A stretch of DNA of 64,000 nucleotides from Theocolax elegans (Eukaryota > Arthropoda > Insecta > Hymenoptera > Cerocephalidae), in assembly GCA_026168455.1 (NCBI GenBank), contig CM047431.1, positions 7,648,943-7,712,942 of the forward strand, in the 5' to 3' direction. Below the pieces are notes generated by a model that was not told where the DNA came from, made no database searches, and worked only from the letters and a program-made list of their open reading frames with translations. Below, one piece after another: positions 31,640 to 42,899 of this stretch. How positions within the stretch are numbered: the first letter of the stretch is position 1; each line of letters begins with the position of its first letter. The translations under genes and the position numbers were made by a program.

Positions 31640-32400
31640 ATAGTTTTCATATAAAAATGAATTGAAGTGGAATTCGATTAGCTCCAATTAGATGATTACA
31701 TCGGACTAATAAATTTGTAGGTGACAGGTAATTGTCGATCATAAACTACTGAAAATGATTAGGCAGATTACAGGCAGATTACTGACTATTGCGGAATGGG
31801 CGCAGATCCGAGTTCTAGATTAGAACCGACTATTAGATTTTATTAACCATATTACGACCGACCATAGCCTTCTAAAAATGATTAGGCGGATCATAATCGA
31901 CTAGTGCGAATTGTGCGTAGATCCGAATTCTTGATTAGAACCGACTTGATTACACGGCAAATTAATCTGCGACAGAAACCGATTACAAATTAGAGTGTAT
32001 AATTTAACTGCTACGGACTATAACTGTATAGAACTTATAGAAAAACTTATTACTACCCATCACCATCTGATTCTACCCGATTCTATTGGACTTTATCAAA
32101 TTGACGAATTCCCAATTAAAACCGATCTGAACAGCTATATCTAACAGCTTCTTACAACTAATTTTTGTGGAAACAAAAGATTCACCTAAAAGTGAATTCA
32201 TAATAATAATATTTCGCTATTAAAAATACTACAACCATTTCGTCCCGACACCATTTCACCCGACATATTCCGACGTAAACCGATTCTTTACACTATTTCT
32301 TCTTTACCAATCTGTTACAATCTGGTTTTGCCGTTGCGAGAATCTATACCTTAACCGATCATCAATTTTGTAATCGCTATTGTTCGGTTTTTCTGAGCAT
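31640..32400. repeat. Array of degenerate CCGATTA-like motifs
   Basis: Short motifs such as GATTAGAACCGAC, CCGATTC and GATTACATCGG recur throughout. Two longer units, about 31750-31830 and 31875-31947, share AAAATGATTAGGCRGAT, GCGTAGATCCGA and GATTAGAACCGAC. No gene is visible. Confidence 0.55.
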
Positions 32401-32454
32401 TTCTAGCAGGGGAACGTTGATTTTAAATATCTCTCTATATTATATATAAATATT

Positions 32455-32541
32455 TCGCCGCCGCCGCCGCCGTGTCTAAGAATTCAGGATTCAACATATA
32501 CGTGTGTGTATGTGTGCGCGCGCGCGAGCGCGGCGTAATAT
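32455..32541. repeat. (CCG)n followed by alternating TG/CG tract
   Basis: GCCGCCGCCGCC at 32457-32473 and TGTGTGTATGTGTGCGCGCGCGCG at about 32501-32525, an alternating purine-pyrimidine run able to adopt Z-DNA. Confidence 0.85.
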
Positions 32542-33858
32542 TTCTGTTATATATATATGTATATATTTCAAAATATGTTTTTTCAAGAATAGATAATATA
32601 TGTATTTTTTCCGTGCGCAAAAAAAAGTTGTGAATATAACTTGAAAGAATGTGTATTAGTTTACTCATTGCTGATAAAACACATAAAATTTTACATGTGT
32701 TCTCAATAATAATAACGGATCTAAAATTCAATGTAATGCCTCAAATACAGATGCAAAATTGTTCGAAGATAAAATAAATATTAATCAAGTCTAACATACA
32801 CTTTTCCAAATATCCATGTGATATATACAATAGGTTAAAAATAAAATACATTAATTATTGCATTTTTAAGATAATTCTATTATAAACAGTAATGGCAAAA
32901 GAAAATTCAAATTTTAACAGTGGCAATATAAAATACGAATTACATTTGAAAAGTTTTTCAAAAATTATTAATTTAGAGGCATTTAATTTAAATATTTTTT
33001 AAATTAAAATTTCAAAATTGTATGGATATATAAGTGAGTAGATAATGTATAATTATATAAAACAATATTTTAAATAAACAAGTATGTATTTATTAGAAAT
33101 AGAAGGTTATTTAAGGAATGAATTTGTTTATAATAATCATAATAAATATATGGGCTGTGTAACTAAAGGGAAAAATAAATTGGATATAATTATGGATTAA
33201 AACGCAAATTTTGAATGAGGGTGCAAATTACGAATTAGGGGAGAAATGGAAGAAACAGGTTTTTATTTATATGCCGCTAAAATATTATAAATAGCTCTTT
33301 AAAATTAATACAAACATTTATTTATTTAAGAAGAAAGTTTTATTACTCTAAAAGTACAAAGTATTGATGACATATAACTTTTGGCAATGATCCTTCGTTA
33401 TTAAATTAATTAATTTTAGGAGGCGAAGTTCTATTTAAATCCGTTAAAATAATCCAAAATTTTAATAAGTAGATACTAAATACTACAATTTAGTAAGTAT
33501 ATGCACTTTACTATTTTTGGTAAGTTAATTTTTCATTAACATTAATAATTATTAAAATATAAATTTAAGCTTTATAAGAATTCATATAGTTTAAAATTTA
33601 CAGTTAACATTTAATATGTCTTTATTTTCTTTATTATTTTTATTCTGATTTCATTACACTAAAATTTGGTAAAACCTTTATTTATAAATTATAATCGTAT
33701 ATAAAAAAAAAATTAAATTTTTGGTATAAAACCCATGTAATGCACTATAACAGTACCTCTAAGGTGTTGTGTGAATCTGTTTAATTTCTAAGGTGTCCAT
33801 GGTAGTAAAAAAATAATACAATTTAAAACATTATTTTAAATAAATTAATTACGAAAAA
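32542..33858. other. AT-rich spacer
   Basis: Long AT-rich stretch with no exon, terminal repeat or coding frame that I can support. Confidence 0.6.
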
Positions 33859-34281
33859 CCGTTGCCATAGAGGGTTGGCGCGCGAAGCGCGCAGGAGAGC
33901 GAAGCCGCGCAAGAGCGGACCGCGTGCTCAGTGTGGGCGCGCTTGAGTCTAGATCGATTCCAGATCGTAACAACTGAGTGCGAGCCGGAATGTAAACAAC
34001 GTGCCTCACGGACGTTTCATCAAGTGCGCGCGATCCCCACCGTAGAAGACACTACCCAAGTACTGACGCGGAGTGGTGCGCGAGCGGAGGTGCGCGCACA
34101 CATCAATAAATGCCCCTCCAGGTTAAGCAGTCGACGATATAATAACAACCTCTCCGCTATCAACGAATTACCTTCCCGGAGAAATTTCGACGTCAACACA
34201 AAGTAAAGTATGCACTACAATTATGCATCATACAATTATTTAATCACTTGCTCCCTGTAAATAGATGTTTTTTCTTTTTAT
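33859..34281. other. CpG-rich block before E3
   Basis: About 340 bp with very high CpG content (GCGCGCGAAGCGCGC and similar) in an AT-rich background, then a return to AT-rich sequence that ends in the TTAT target site of E3. It could be a host promoter and first exon, as CAAA is followed by GTAAAG at 34203, or an LTR of another element. Neither can be shown here. Confidence 0.4.
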
Positions 34282-35346
34282 TGTAACGGTAAACGGTTCA
34301 CGCGAGACGAAAATCGTACCGATCGCGTGAGTCTACCGTTGAAGACGCGTAAGGCGCATGCGCGAGCGCGTCGGAGAGCCGGTGTGCACGATACACCGGC
34401 AGTATCGTCTCGCCTAGGAGAGAGACTAGAGGAATCGCGCGCGGAGACGAGTAAGAGTAAGGCTTACCCCGCAAGTGAAGTACGCAGCAGTACGAGAGCA
34501 CTGGAGAGAGAGAGAGAGAGAGAGAGAGAGTACGAGACCGAAGGGAGCGAGACACGTGCCGTCCCACCCAGGATCATCCCCAGAGGAACGTAAGTCCTGA
34601 CCAGGCAATATCGTATTTATTACCGCCGTGCCGCGAGCGAAATCGGCGACGGGATACGCGCGGTATCCCGACGCATAAGTATACGAGAGGTTAGCCGCTC
34701 TCGTCGCGACACTCTCTCTCGCCTCGTAAATTACGATTACGGCAAACCGGAGTGCTACACACTCCGGCACGATCGCAACTCAGCGATAATCACTGCGAAG
34801 CCAGGTAACCGATACCTGGCGAACATAACCTCCTCCCCGAGTAGATCGAGACCGCAAGTCTCGACGCGTATATATTTTTAGAAGTTACGCGAATAACCTT
34901 ATTTGCTTTGAGCCAAGGTTCGACCTTGCCTTGGCTCACCATATTGTAATAACTCTTTCATTTTATATTCTTTTAATAAATTAATTAACTATCAATAATT
35001 CCGAGTAATTATTAATTAACCGGCGATTACTCCCTGTCCCCGAAGGCGAATACCGCCATGCCCCGCGGGTGTCGTGCATTGCACTTCGCACGACACATAG
35101 CTGAGTAGCCGAGTACGAGTATTGACGGAGGATAAGTGTGCACCAGGTAAGTGCATACATTGTACACAGGGAAGACGTCGTCGTGTGGAGCTTGAGGCTA
35201 GCTCGCACCACTTCAAGGACGGTTCTGCCGATCGGTTAGCTGTCTGGTAAAACAGCTGATCGGTACACTGAGAATATTTCCTGTGTATTGAGGATATGCA
35301 CAGGACAACTAAAACCCTCCCGACAAGTAAAACCAACCCTGTTACA
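34282..35346 (+). repeat. 5' LTR of E3
   Basis: 1065 bp from TGTAACGG to CTGTTACA. It has a (GA)n tract (34504-34530), a TATA-like GTATATATTTTT near 34868 and two GTAAGT splice donors (34590-34595 and 35147-35152). Only the last 392 bp have a counterpart at the 3' end of the element. Confidence 0.8.
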
Positions 35347-35348
35347 AC

Positions 35349-35359
35349 TGGCGCCCAAC
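35349..35359 (+). promoter_or_regulatory. Primer-binding site, tRNA-Lys type (E3)
   Basis: TGGCGCCCAAC starts 2 nt after the LTR and is complementary to the 3' end of tRNA-Lys. The match to the E4 site stops after 11 nt. Confidence 0.75.
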
Positions 35360-36696
35360 ACGTGAGTTTCCTTGGGATGGGGAAAATTATTGCAAGTGAT
35401 AACCAAAACGCGAGTTTCCTCGGGATAGGAAAAATTTTCCATTTAGTTGAATTTTCGACTTCGTACGTTGTTATACATATAAACCGCAACGAGTGGTTGC
35501 GAGTACGTTGCGAGTTCGTCGCGACGAGCACATGTAAACAACAACACGAGTCGAGTACAATCGAACATAATTCTTGGAATTAACTCGAAATAATACTTAT
35601 TATTTTCGAAATAAGACTTATTATTTTCGATTTAAATTAAATTTAAAATCCATTAGATAAATTTGCCAAAGTAATAGTTTATAACATATAAAAATTTGAT
35701 AAACAAATTAAAATTTTTCCCCAAATTGAAAATTTTTGTTCAAGTTTTCCAAATTTTCCAGAATTTTCGAATTTTTAAACTTCCCAAGATTTTCAAATTT
35801 TTTTAAAATTTTACAAAATTTTCAAATTTTTCCGATTTTTCAAAATTTTCAATTTTTTTCACATTTGTAACTTTTTTTTGTAGATTTCAGAATTTTTCGA
35901 ATTATTTCGGATCTTTCGAAATTTTCTTCGTATATTTTATTTTTTTTTTTGCGGTAATCCGGAAAATTTTTAAATTGAATAGTACGATTTTACAAAGCGA
36001 AAAGTAAAGTGCGTGCGTCATAAAATCGTAGACATCGCGAGCGATACCATATAGAAATTGTAATTTCTCGTTATATATTTCTGCGTAGCATAATAGGCGA
36101 GAGAGAGACAATAGATTTGGTGTAAAGTGTACGCTAAGGTTTAACCAATTAATTAATTAGATAATTAATTGGCATTAATTTAGTATTATAAATATAAAAA
36201 GACGTATAATTGAAGTCTTCATTTTATTTATAATTCGTCTTTAGTTTCATTTATCAATCAGAATTATCTTGATACACGTCTCAATAAATTTTAATTGACG
36301 TGCTGGAAGATTGTGTGGGCAAAAATAAAACACTTATTGTTTTATTCGTGTTATTTTAATTTTTTTTTAATTAAAGAGGTGATTGTAGTACCCACATTTA
36401 ACATTTATTAGTTAATTATTAAATTCCTACTCTGGTATAATCAAACCAGATTCGCAATAACCCACACAATCTTACCTTAGCGTACACGGTAGGACGAAGC
36501 CAGAGCAATCCAATAATTAGGCCGTATAGTCCGATCACATATATTTTTTTGTATTTTGCGATTGTAATTGTGCGCCTTAGGGAAAACGCGAGCGAACGAC
36601 CCCACGATAGCCGCGCAATTGGACTGCTCTGGTAAAGCGAATTAAATTATTTTTTATATTTATTGTAAATTATTTATTTAAATCGTTATTATAAAT
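35360..36696 (+). other. E3 leader with nested inverted repeats
   Basis: AT-rich untranslated leader. GTGTACGCTAAGGT (36126) pairs with ACCTTAGCGTACAC (36474). Inside it GATTGTGTGGG (36309) pairs with CCCACACAATC (36461). A separate pair CCAGAGCAATCCAAT (36499) / ATTGGACTGCTCTGG (36618) follows. These could be small inserted TIR elements or leader RNA structure. Confidence 0.5.
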
Positions 36697-38440
36697 ATGG
36701 CGTGTTCGACGCAACAGAAGATCAAAGACTGGTGCTTGTTTTATAGAGACAAAGATATATGTCAATATCTTAACGACCTGTCACTTAAAAATACAGGCAA
36801 TAAATTTGACAAGTTAGGTCGTCTGACAAAATGGCTCCTAGGAGATTACGAGCCAAGGGATTTCGTCGAAGAACCTGAGCAAGATGAAATCACCGTCTGG
36901 CAACATCGAGAAGAACTCAGGCAAAATTTTATCACAAAATATAGCTCGGCAGAACACCCGTGGGAGAACTCGACAATTGACGACAACACAAGCCATCCAT
37001 CGGTAACTCTTAACAACGATGAAGGAGTTAAAGAAAATATGGAAACGAGTCGTAGAAGAGTTCAACATCTCCAAGATAATATAACCACGGCAAGGCTGCA
37101 AGAAACCACAGAGCCGTCATCAATAAATAACAAAACTGCCGACAATACCACAAATGAGGATAAAAATTCAAGCAGAATAAGACTCACTGCAAAAGACGGA
37201 GGATCATTTGAAATCCCATTAGAATTCGCAAATTTTAGGCAAGGAATGTCAGACACAGTTAAGCAATTAACTGAAAAAGTAAACGCGCTGACAGCAGCGC
37301 AAGTACAGCCTATTTTAACAAGCACTAGACTGGACCAGCCACGACACGAAGTGCGTAGCCAACGACAGCAAGTAGGATTCCAGGACACAATGACGTACCA
37401 TTACCTGGACAATACAACCGAATTACCACAACCTGACCCCCCAACACCACTCGCAAGGAGAGTCGGCCAAGCCCGGGAGGGGGGAACTTCCAAGGTCAGG
37501 AAAGACCTGGAAATACGAGTGGTACCAGGACCGAGAACAGCACCTGGCAGAGAAGTGCAGGACACTCGCTGAGAGACGTCGGTCAAATTGTCCGGAAATG
37601 GGGACTACAATTCTCAGCAGATGGCGACCAGAGCATTGACTCGTTTCTCGAACGGGTCGAGGAATGTCGGATTCTGGCCAATCTTTCAGAATCCGAATTG
37701 CTAAGCACTCCGCCAGAGTTATTCAAAGGCGTTGCAGCACTCTGGTTCAAAAACGAAAGAGATACGTTTCAGAAGAGGTTGATTGCCGAAATAAATTCTC
37801 GCTATCAAGGACCCGGCGAGAAAACACGGGATTATATTACACATGACAAGAAGACTCGATCCCAAGGATCGAGCAGCAGTTAGATACACTGCACGGCAAC
37901 CTGCGCCCCGAAATACAAAATTTGGTGCGCAGGACGGATTGTGATTCGATCCACACTCTTCTCGATCTTGCTGTCGAAGCCGAGCTTACGCTGGAGGGAC
38001 AGAAAGCGTATAGACACCCTCCGCCACCCGAGACTGCCCTAATCCCCGAGTCGGCTTATAAACCGAAGGAGGAAAAGAGGGCCAAGACGAAGATTGCAGC
38101 GGTGCAGCCGACAGCACCAAATCTGCAGACCAAGAAGAATCCGCCAGAGGACTTGGCGAAAACCCTGGCTAAAGTTCTCGAAGAGAAAATGAGAGAATTC
38201 GTCCTTTCGATGACCACACCCCGAAGCGGAATGGGTAAACTGAGGGAACCAAATCGAACCAAGAATACGAAGGGTTCCGCCGAAAGGACGTACGGCGGAT
38301 CGAAAGAGAAAACAGACAATCAGAACGTGAGCGCAAGACCGCAAGCCACACAACCATTGAAATGCTTTGGTTGCGGACGGCTAGGGTATAAGCGCGCAGA
38401 TTGTCCGGACTGTTCGGGAAACGCAAACAGGAGCGGTTGA
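36697..38440 (+). pseudogene. E3 gag
   Basis: ATG at 36697 (MACSTQQKIKDWCLFY). The first about 50 residues resemble the SAP-like start common in insect gypsy Gag. The frame ends at 37572. By continuing similarity, the capsid segment (SIDSFLERVEECRILANLSE, ELFKGVAALWFKNERDTF) resumes in another frame, so there are at least two frameshifts plus a likely deletion after DTF (a WRRF-type stretch is not seen). The C-terminal part (37922-38440) is open and ends in CFGCGRLGYKRADCPDC, a knuckle with Tyr in place of His, followed by the pol frameshift site. Gag would form the particle and bind element RNA. Confidence 0.85.
38416..38422 (+). promoter_or_regulatory. Slippery heptamer GGGAAAC (E3 gag-pol)
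   Basis: In the gag frame it reads TCG GGA AAC, the X_XXY_YYZ form used for -1 ribosomal frameshifting. It lies 16 nt before the gag stop, and the -1 frame opens into protease. An identical site sits at the same place in E4. Confidence 0.75.
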
Positions 38441-41400
38441 AAAGGGTCGTTCCCGTTCCTACCCCGCGTAAGACCCGAACAGATATCCCAATTACAGCCG
38501 AGCGCTGTGAGGAGAGCTCGGCAATAAAAGAGTCGTCGGAAGTGCCGACGCCATCAGCTGAGTCCGAGGGATGTAGCGGCTGTCTCAGCCCGAATTCTGT
38601 GGGATCGACGGAAAAGTCAGATCAGCACCAGATAGCGGCCGCTACTAGAGATCTGGATGATAGGGCTGGAGGAGAAGACCCTCCGAGTGAAAAAGAAACT
38701 CGTTGGTGGGTCCAAGTGGGCATTGCCGGCTACCGCGTACCTTGTTCGATACGGGAGCATCGCGCACGGTAATGGGTTCGATTGGTCTACAATTGGCCAC
38801 GGCCTGCGGCTGTCCACTCATCCCGAGCAACGGAAGGAAAGCGAAAGTGCCAGGAAACCAGACGGTGGCGATCGCTGGTTACGTAGACCTGCCTTTCGAG
38901 GTTGCCGGGATAAAGCGAGATATTCGCGTAGCCGTACTCGCGGACGATCAAATCGACTGTTACGTCGGAGCGGACTTCATCCGTGGTTTTGGCGCAGTTT
39001 TGGATCCGAACGAAAATAAACTTTGGATCAAAGCGGCCAACAAGTCCGTAGATCTGGAAGTAGCGAGCATATCGCGAATCGATGCATTCGAGATAGCATC
39101 GATAGGACTTGCAGACTTATTGCCAGAGGAGCAAGAAAGACTGCACACACTGGCTGACCGATACCTGGGTACAACGGGGAGGCCGTTGGGATGTACATCT
39201 CTGATTGAGCACGCGATCGACGTGGGTGCGACGCGGCCAGTCAAACAGAAATATTATCCCGTCTCTAAGCGAATAGAGGAAGAGATGCACGCCCAGGTTA
39301 AAGAGATGCTCGACGCAGGGGTGATCGAGCCATCATCCAGTGGATGGTCGAGCCCCGTAGTAATGGTCCGTAAACCTAACGGGAAGTATCGGTTCTGTAT
39401 TGACTATCGGAAGGTCAATGCAGTGTCGAAAACCGATGCTTACCCGCTGCCTAACATGGACGGCATACTACGGAAGCTCAAGAACGCGAGGTACATCAGC
39501 ACGCTAGACTTGAGTAGCGCGTACCACCAGATACCGCTAAGACCGGAGTCAGCGGCTATAACCGCGTTCACAGTACCTGAGCTAGGCTTATTCCAATTTA
39601 AAAGGATGCCTTATGGCCTATCCCAGGCGGGAGCCATGTTCCAAAGGTTAGTGGACAAAATCATAGGGCCTGAGCTCGAGCCCTATGCATTTTCGTACCT
39701 CGAAAAGTGGCTAAAGTATGTCCTGAAGAGAATCAACGAGGCTAGTCTCACGGTGAATCGGGATAAGAGTGTATTTGGACGTACTGAGGTAAAATATCTC
39801 GGAGTATTGGTTAATCGCGATGGAATCAGGCCAGACCCCGCGAAAATCGAGCCGATCATCAATTATCCGGCGCCCAAGAATCTAAAACAACTTAGAAGAT
39901 TCCTTGGTATGGGTTCGTGGTACCGGAAATTCTTACGAGACTTTGCTACCTTGGCCGAGCCGCTGACAAGGCTTACCAAGAAGGACCGTAAGTTTGAATG
40001 GCTCGAGGAGCAGCAACAGGCATTCGATCAGATTAAGGCGCTGATCGCAACTGCTCCCGTCCTAGCGAGGCCGGAGTTCGATGTGCAGTTCGTTATACAG
40101 ACGGATGCAAGCGACACTGGCATTGGCGCAGTACTTCTCCAAGTGATTAATGGGGAAGAGAGAGTACTAGAGTTCGCCAGTAGGACGTTAAACCAGGCCG
40201 AACGCAATTATAGCGTTACGGAACGAGAGTGCCTGGCGGTTATATGGGCGATTGGTAAATATAGACCTTACATAGAAGGCTATCATTTTCGAGTGATAAC
40301 CGACCACAGTAGCTTACGTTGGCTGCGTAGCTTACACAGCCCAACGGGTAGATTAACGCGGTGGGCACTAGAGTTGCAGGGACACAGCTTTGATGTGAAG
40401 CATCGGAAGGGCGCCCTGAACTACGTACCCGACGCGCTATCGTGGATGAGCGAGGAGGAGGCCCTCACCATCGACGCAGTATCTTGGGTAGAGGAGTCCC
40501 AAGACGAGTGGTTTCAAAATTGGCTGAAACGAGTAAAATCTAGTCCAAGAGATTTCCCTCGTTGGAAGTGTGTCGGAAGACGACTATACTTCCACAAGCC
40601 AAACGAGTTGATCGATGAAACACTCGGAGACGAGGACGCGTGGAAGTTAGTGATTCCAAAGGAACACCGAAAAGCGGTCCTCGAGGAAAGCCACGACTCT
40701 CCTACGTCTGGCCATGCTGGACGTGAGAAGACGTTTGCCAGTCTGGCTAAGTATTACTACTGGCCAGGTTATTACGCCGACGTGAAGGACTACGTGCGCC
40801 GCTAACTCGTCTGTCAACAATGCAAGGTGGATCAGCGACCACCTGCAGGACTGCTGGGAAAACGCACGGTCGAGCGTCCCTGGCAAGTCGTGGCAAGGGA
40901 TATCACCGGACCCTTTGTAAGGAGCAAGGGCGGATACGAATACAACCTCGTATTCTTGGATTTATTCACCCGGTGGGCGGAGTGTATACCATTTCGCGAA
41001 GCCAACGCGAAAACCATTCTCAAGGAGTTCAAAGAGAGAATAGTTTTAAGATTTGGTACTCCCGAGGTATTCCTTTCGGATAACGGTACTGAATTTAAAA
41101 ATAAGGCCGTCGACGAATACCTACAAGAGGTGGGGATACATCATACCACCACTCCGCCATATTTCCCCCAAGCGAATCCGGTTGAACGCGTCAAACAAAC
41201 GCTGAAAACCAGGATTGTGGCTTTCATCGAAGAAAACCACAATACCTGGGACGAGAAGTTGCCGGAGCTTGTATTCTCGCTGAACAACACCGTACACGAG
41301 TCTACGGGTACAACTCCGGCAATGCTGAATTACCGTCGAGAGCCTATGCCTCCCGGTACCATCAAGAGGAACCAAGAACTGGCTGGCAGAGAAGAGGAGC

Positions 41401-42077
41401 AGCACCATAAGATAGAATTGTGGCAAGAGCGACTTCGAAAGCTCAGGGAAGTACACGAGTTTGCAGCTGCACGCTCAGATCAACAGCATGAGCGACAAGC
41501 GAGCTATTATAACGCTAAAAGGAGGGACACGCCTTTCACCGTAGGAGATCTGGTGTGGAAAAAGAACAGAGTCCTGTCTTCAGCAGCTCAGGGTATTTCA
41601 GCTAAGCTGGCTCCGAAGGCGACAGGTCCGTATATCATAATAGGCCAACCAGGATCCAATACTTACACGTTGTTGGATAAAGAAGGTAAAGTGACCGACC
41701 TGGCACACGCCGAACACCTAAAGCACTGCATTTCACCGAACCTCGATGAAGGAGAACATCCGCCGAGGGACATCGTGGGAGAAGGGGCGACGCGCGACCC
41801 ACCCCATGCGAGCGTACAGTCACCAGATTGCGTGCGGACTCCTGCGCAAGTCATAGCGGGTGACACCAGCGTGCGAGAACCGACTCCTGCGAGAGTCAAA
41901 ACGCCGAAAGCACGAAAGCGCGGCCGTCCGCGAAAATCCGCAAAAACCGTCGCGAGACCCCACGGGAATAACATAGTGAAACGCGGTGTAGTAAATAATG
42001 ACGTCGAATCCGTACTCGAGAGATCAGGGTCATCGGTAGTCCGTAGGAAGACGCGCGCGCAAGCGAAACGACAGTGA
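38423..42077 (+). pseudogene. E3 pol: protease, RT, RNase H, integrase
   Basis: The frame entered by -1 slippage runs to about 38740, where a one-base loss just before the protease triad shifts it. From there one frame is open to 42077 except for a TAA at 40803-40805 at the first Cys of the integrase zinc pair. Protease: LFDTGASRTVMG. RT: YRFCIDYRKVNAVS, LDLSSAYHQIPL, and AFSYLEKWLKYVL, where about 13 residues including YLDD are deleted in frame near 39701. RNase H: FVIQTDASDTGIGAVLLQ, TERECLAVIWAI, DHSSLRWL. Integrase: Asp in ARDITGPF, FLSDNGTEF, NPVERVKQ. The tail has an AT-hook, KRGRPRKSAK. It is catalytically dead by the RT deletion alone. Confidence 0.92.
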
Positions 42078-42202
42078 AAAATGTATTAATCACTATATAA
42101 GTAATTTGTTGACGTGGACGGATGACAATACTGAACCCGATTCAACGAGTTCGCCGTCGAAAAGACGAAAAAGCACTAACGCTATTTTGGGTGTGGTTGG
42201 CA

Positions 42203-42594
42203 CTTTCATTTTATTTTCTTTTAATAAATTAATTAACTATCAATAATTCCGAGTTATTATTAATTAACCGGCGATTACTCCCTGTCCCCGAAAGCGAATA
42301 CCGCCATGCCCCGCGGGTGTCGTGCATTGCACTTCGCACGACACATAGCTGAGTAGCCGAGTACGAGTATTGACGGAGGATAAGTGTGCACCAGGTAAGT
42401 GCATACATTGTACACAGGGAAGACGTCGTCGTGTGGAGCTTGAGGCTAGCTCGCACCACTACAAGGACGGTTCTGCCGATCGGTTAGCTGTCTGGTAAAA
42501 CAGCTGATCGGTACACTGAGAATATTTCCTGTGCATTGAGGATATGCACAGGCCAACTAAAACCCTCCCGACGAGTAAAACCAACCCTGTTACA
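42203..42594 (+). repeat. 3' LTR of E3, lacking U3
   Basis: Exactly 392 bp corresponding to 34955-35346. The first 673 bp of the LTR and the expected polypurine tract are missing, and 42078-42202 runs straight into this remnant. A GTAAGT donor is retained at 42395-42400. Confidence 0.8.
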
Positions 42595-42899
42595 TTATAT
42601 ATGTAAGGAAAACATCCTTAGTCTATTTGAAATGCGCGCGTGTAGGTCGGTAAATCAAATCTTTTAATATACCGACAGGTAAAATTTGTACGGTTAATAA
42701 AGATATACCGAAAACAATGAATAAAACTTTATAAAAGTAATCTAAAGACAACCTTGTGAATAATAACATTGAATGTTGTTTCTTTGTTATTTACAGGTAA
42801 ATAAACATTATTTATTAAGTATGTAATTATATTTTGTATAAAATAATAAAATTCTTTGTTATTTACAGAGAAACAATTCATGTATTATGAACATTATAT
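42595..42899. other. Spacer between E3 and E4
   Basis: 305 bp of AT-rich sequence bounded by TTAT of E3 and ATAT of E4. No gene is seen. Confidence 0.7.

Larger units (their letters stand above)
34282..42594 (+). mobile_element. Ty3/gypsy element E3 (defective)
   Basis: LTRs TGTAACGG...CTGTTACA, a tRNA-Lys-type primer site, gag, a -1 frameshift site and pol in the order PR-RT-RH-IN. The target duplication is TTAT (34278-34281 and 42595-42598). The shared 392 bp of the two LTRs differ at about 8 positions (2 percent). Pol order with integrase last is the Ty3/gypsy arrangement. It is defective in several ways: gag and protease frameshifts, loss of the RT catalytic motif, a stop in integrase and a 3' LTR without U3. 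Confidence 0.92.

Noticed and set aside
34953..35346. A 394-bp E3 LTR starting at TGTAATAAC
   Set aside because: The flanks give no target duplication and the 3' copy does not share that start; placing the start at 34282 yields a TTAT duplication on both sides.
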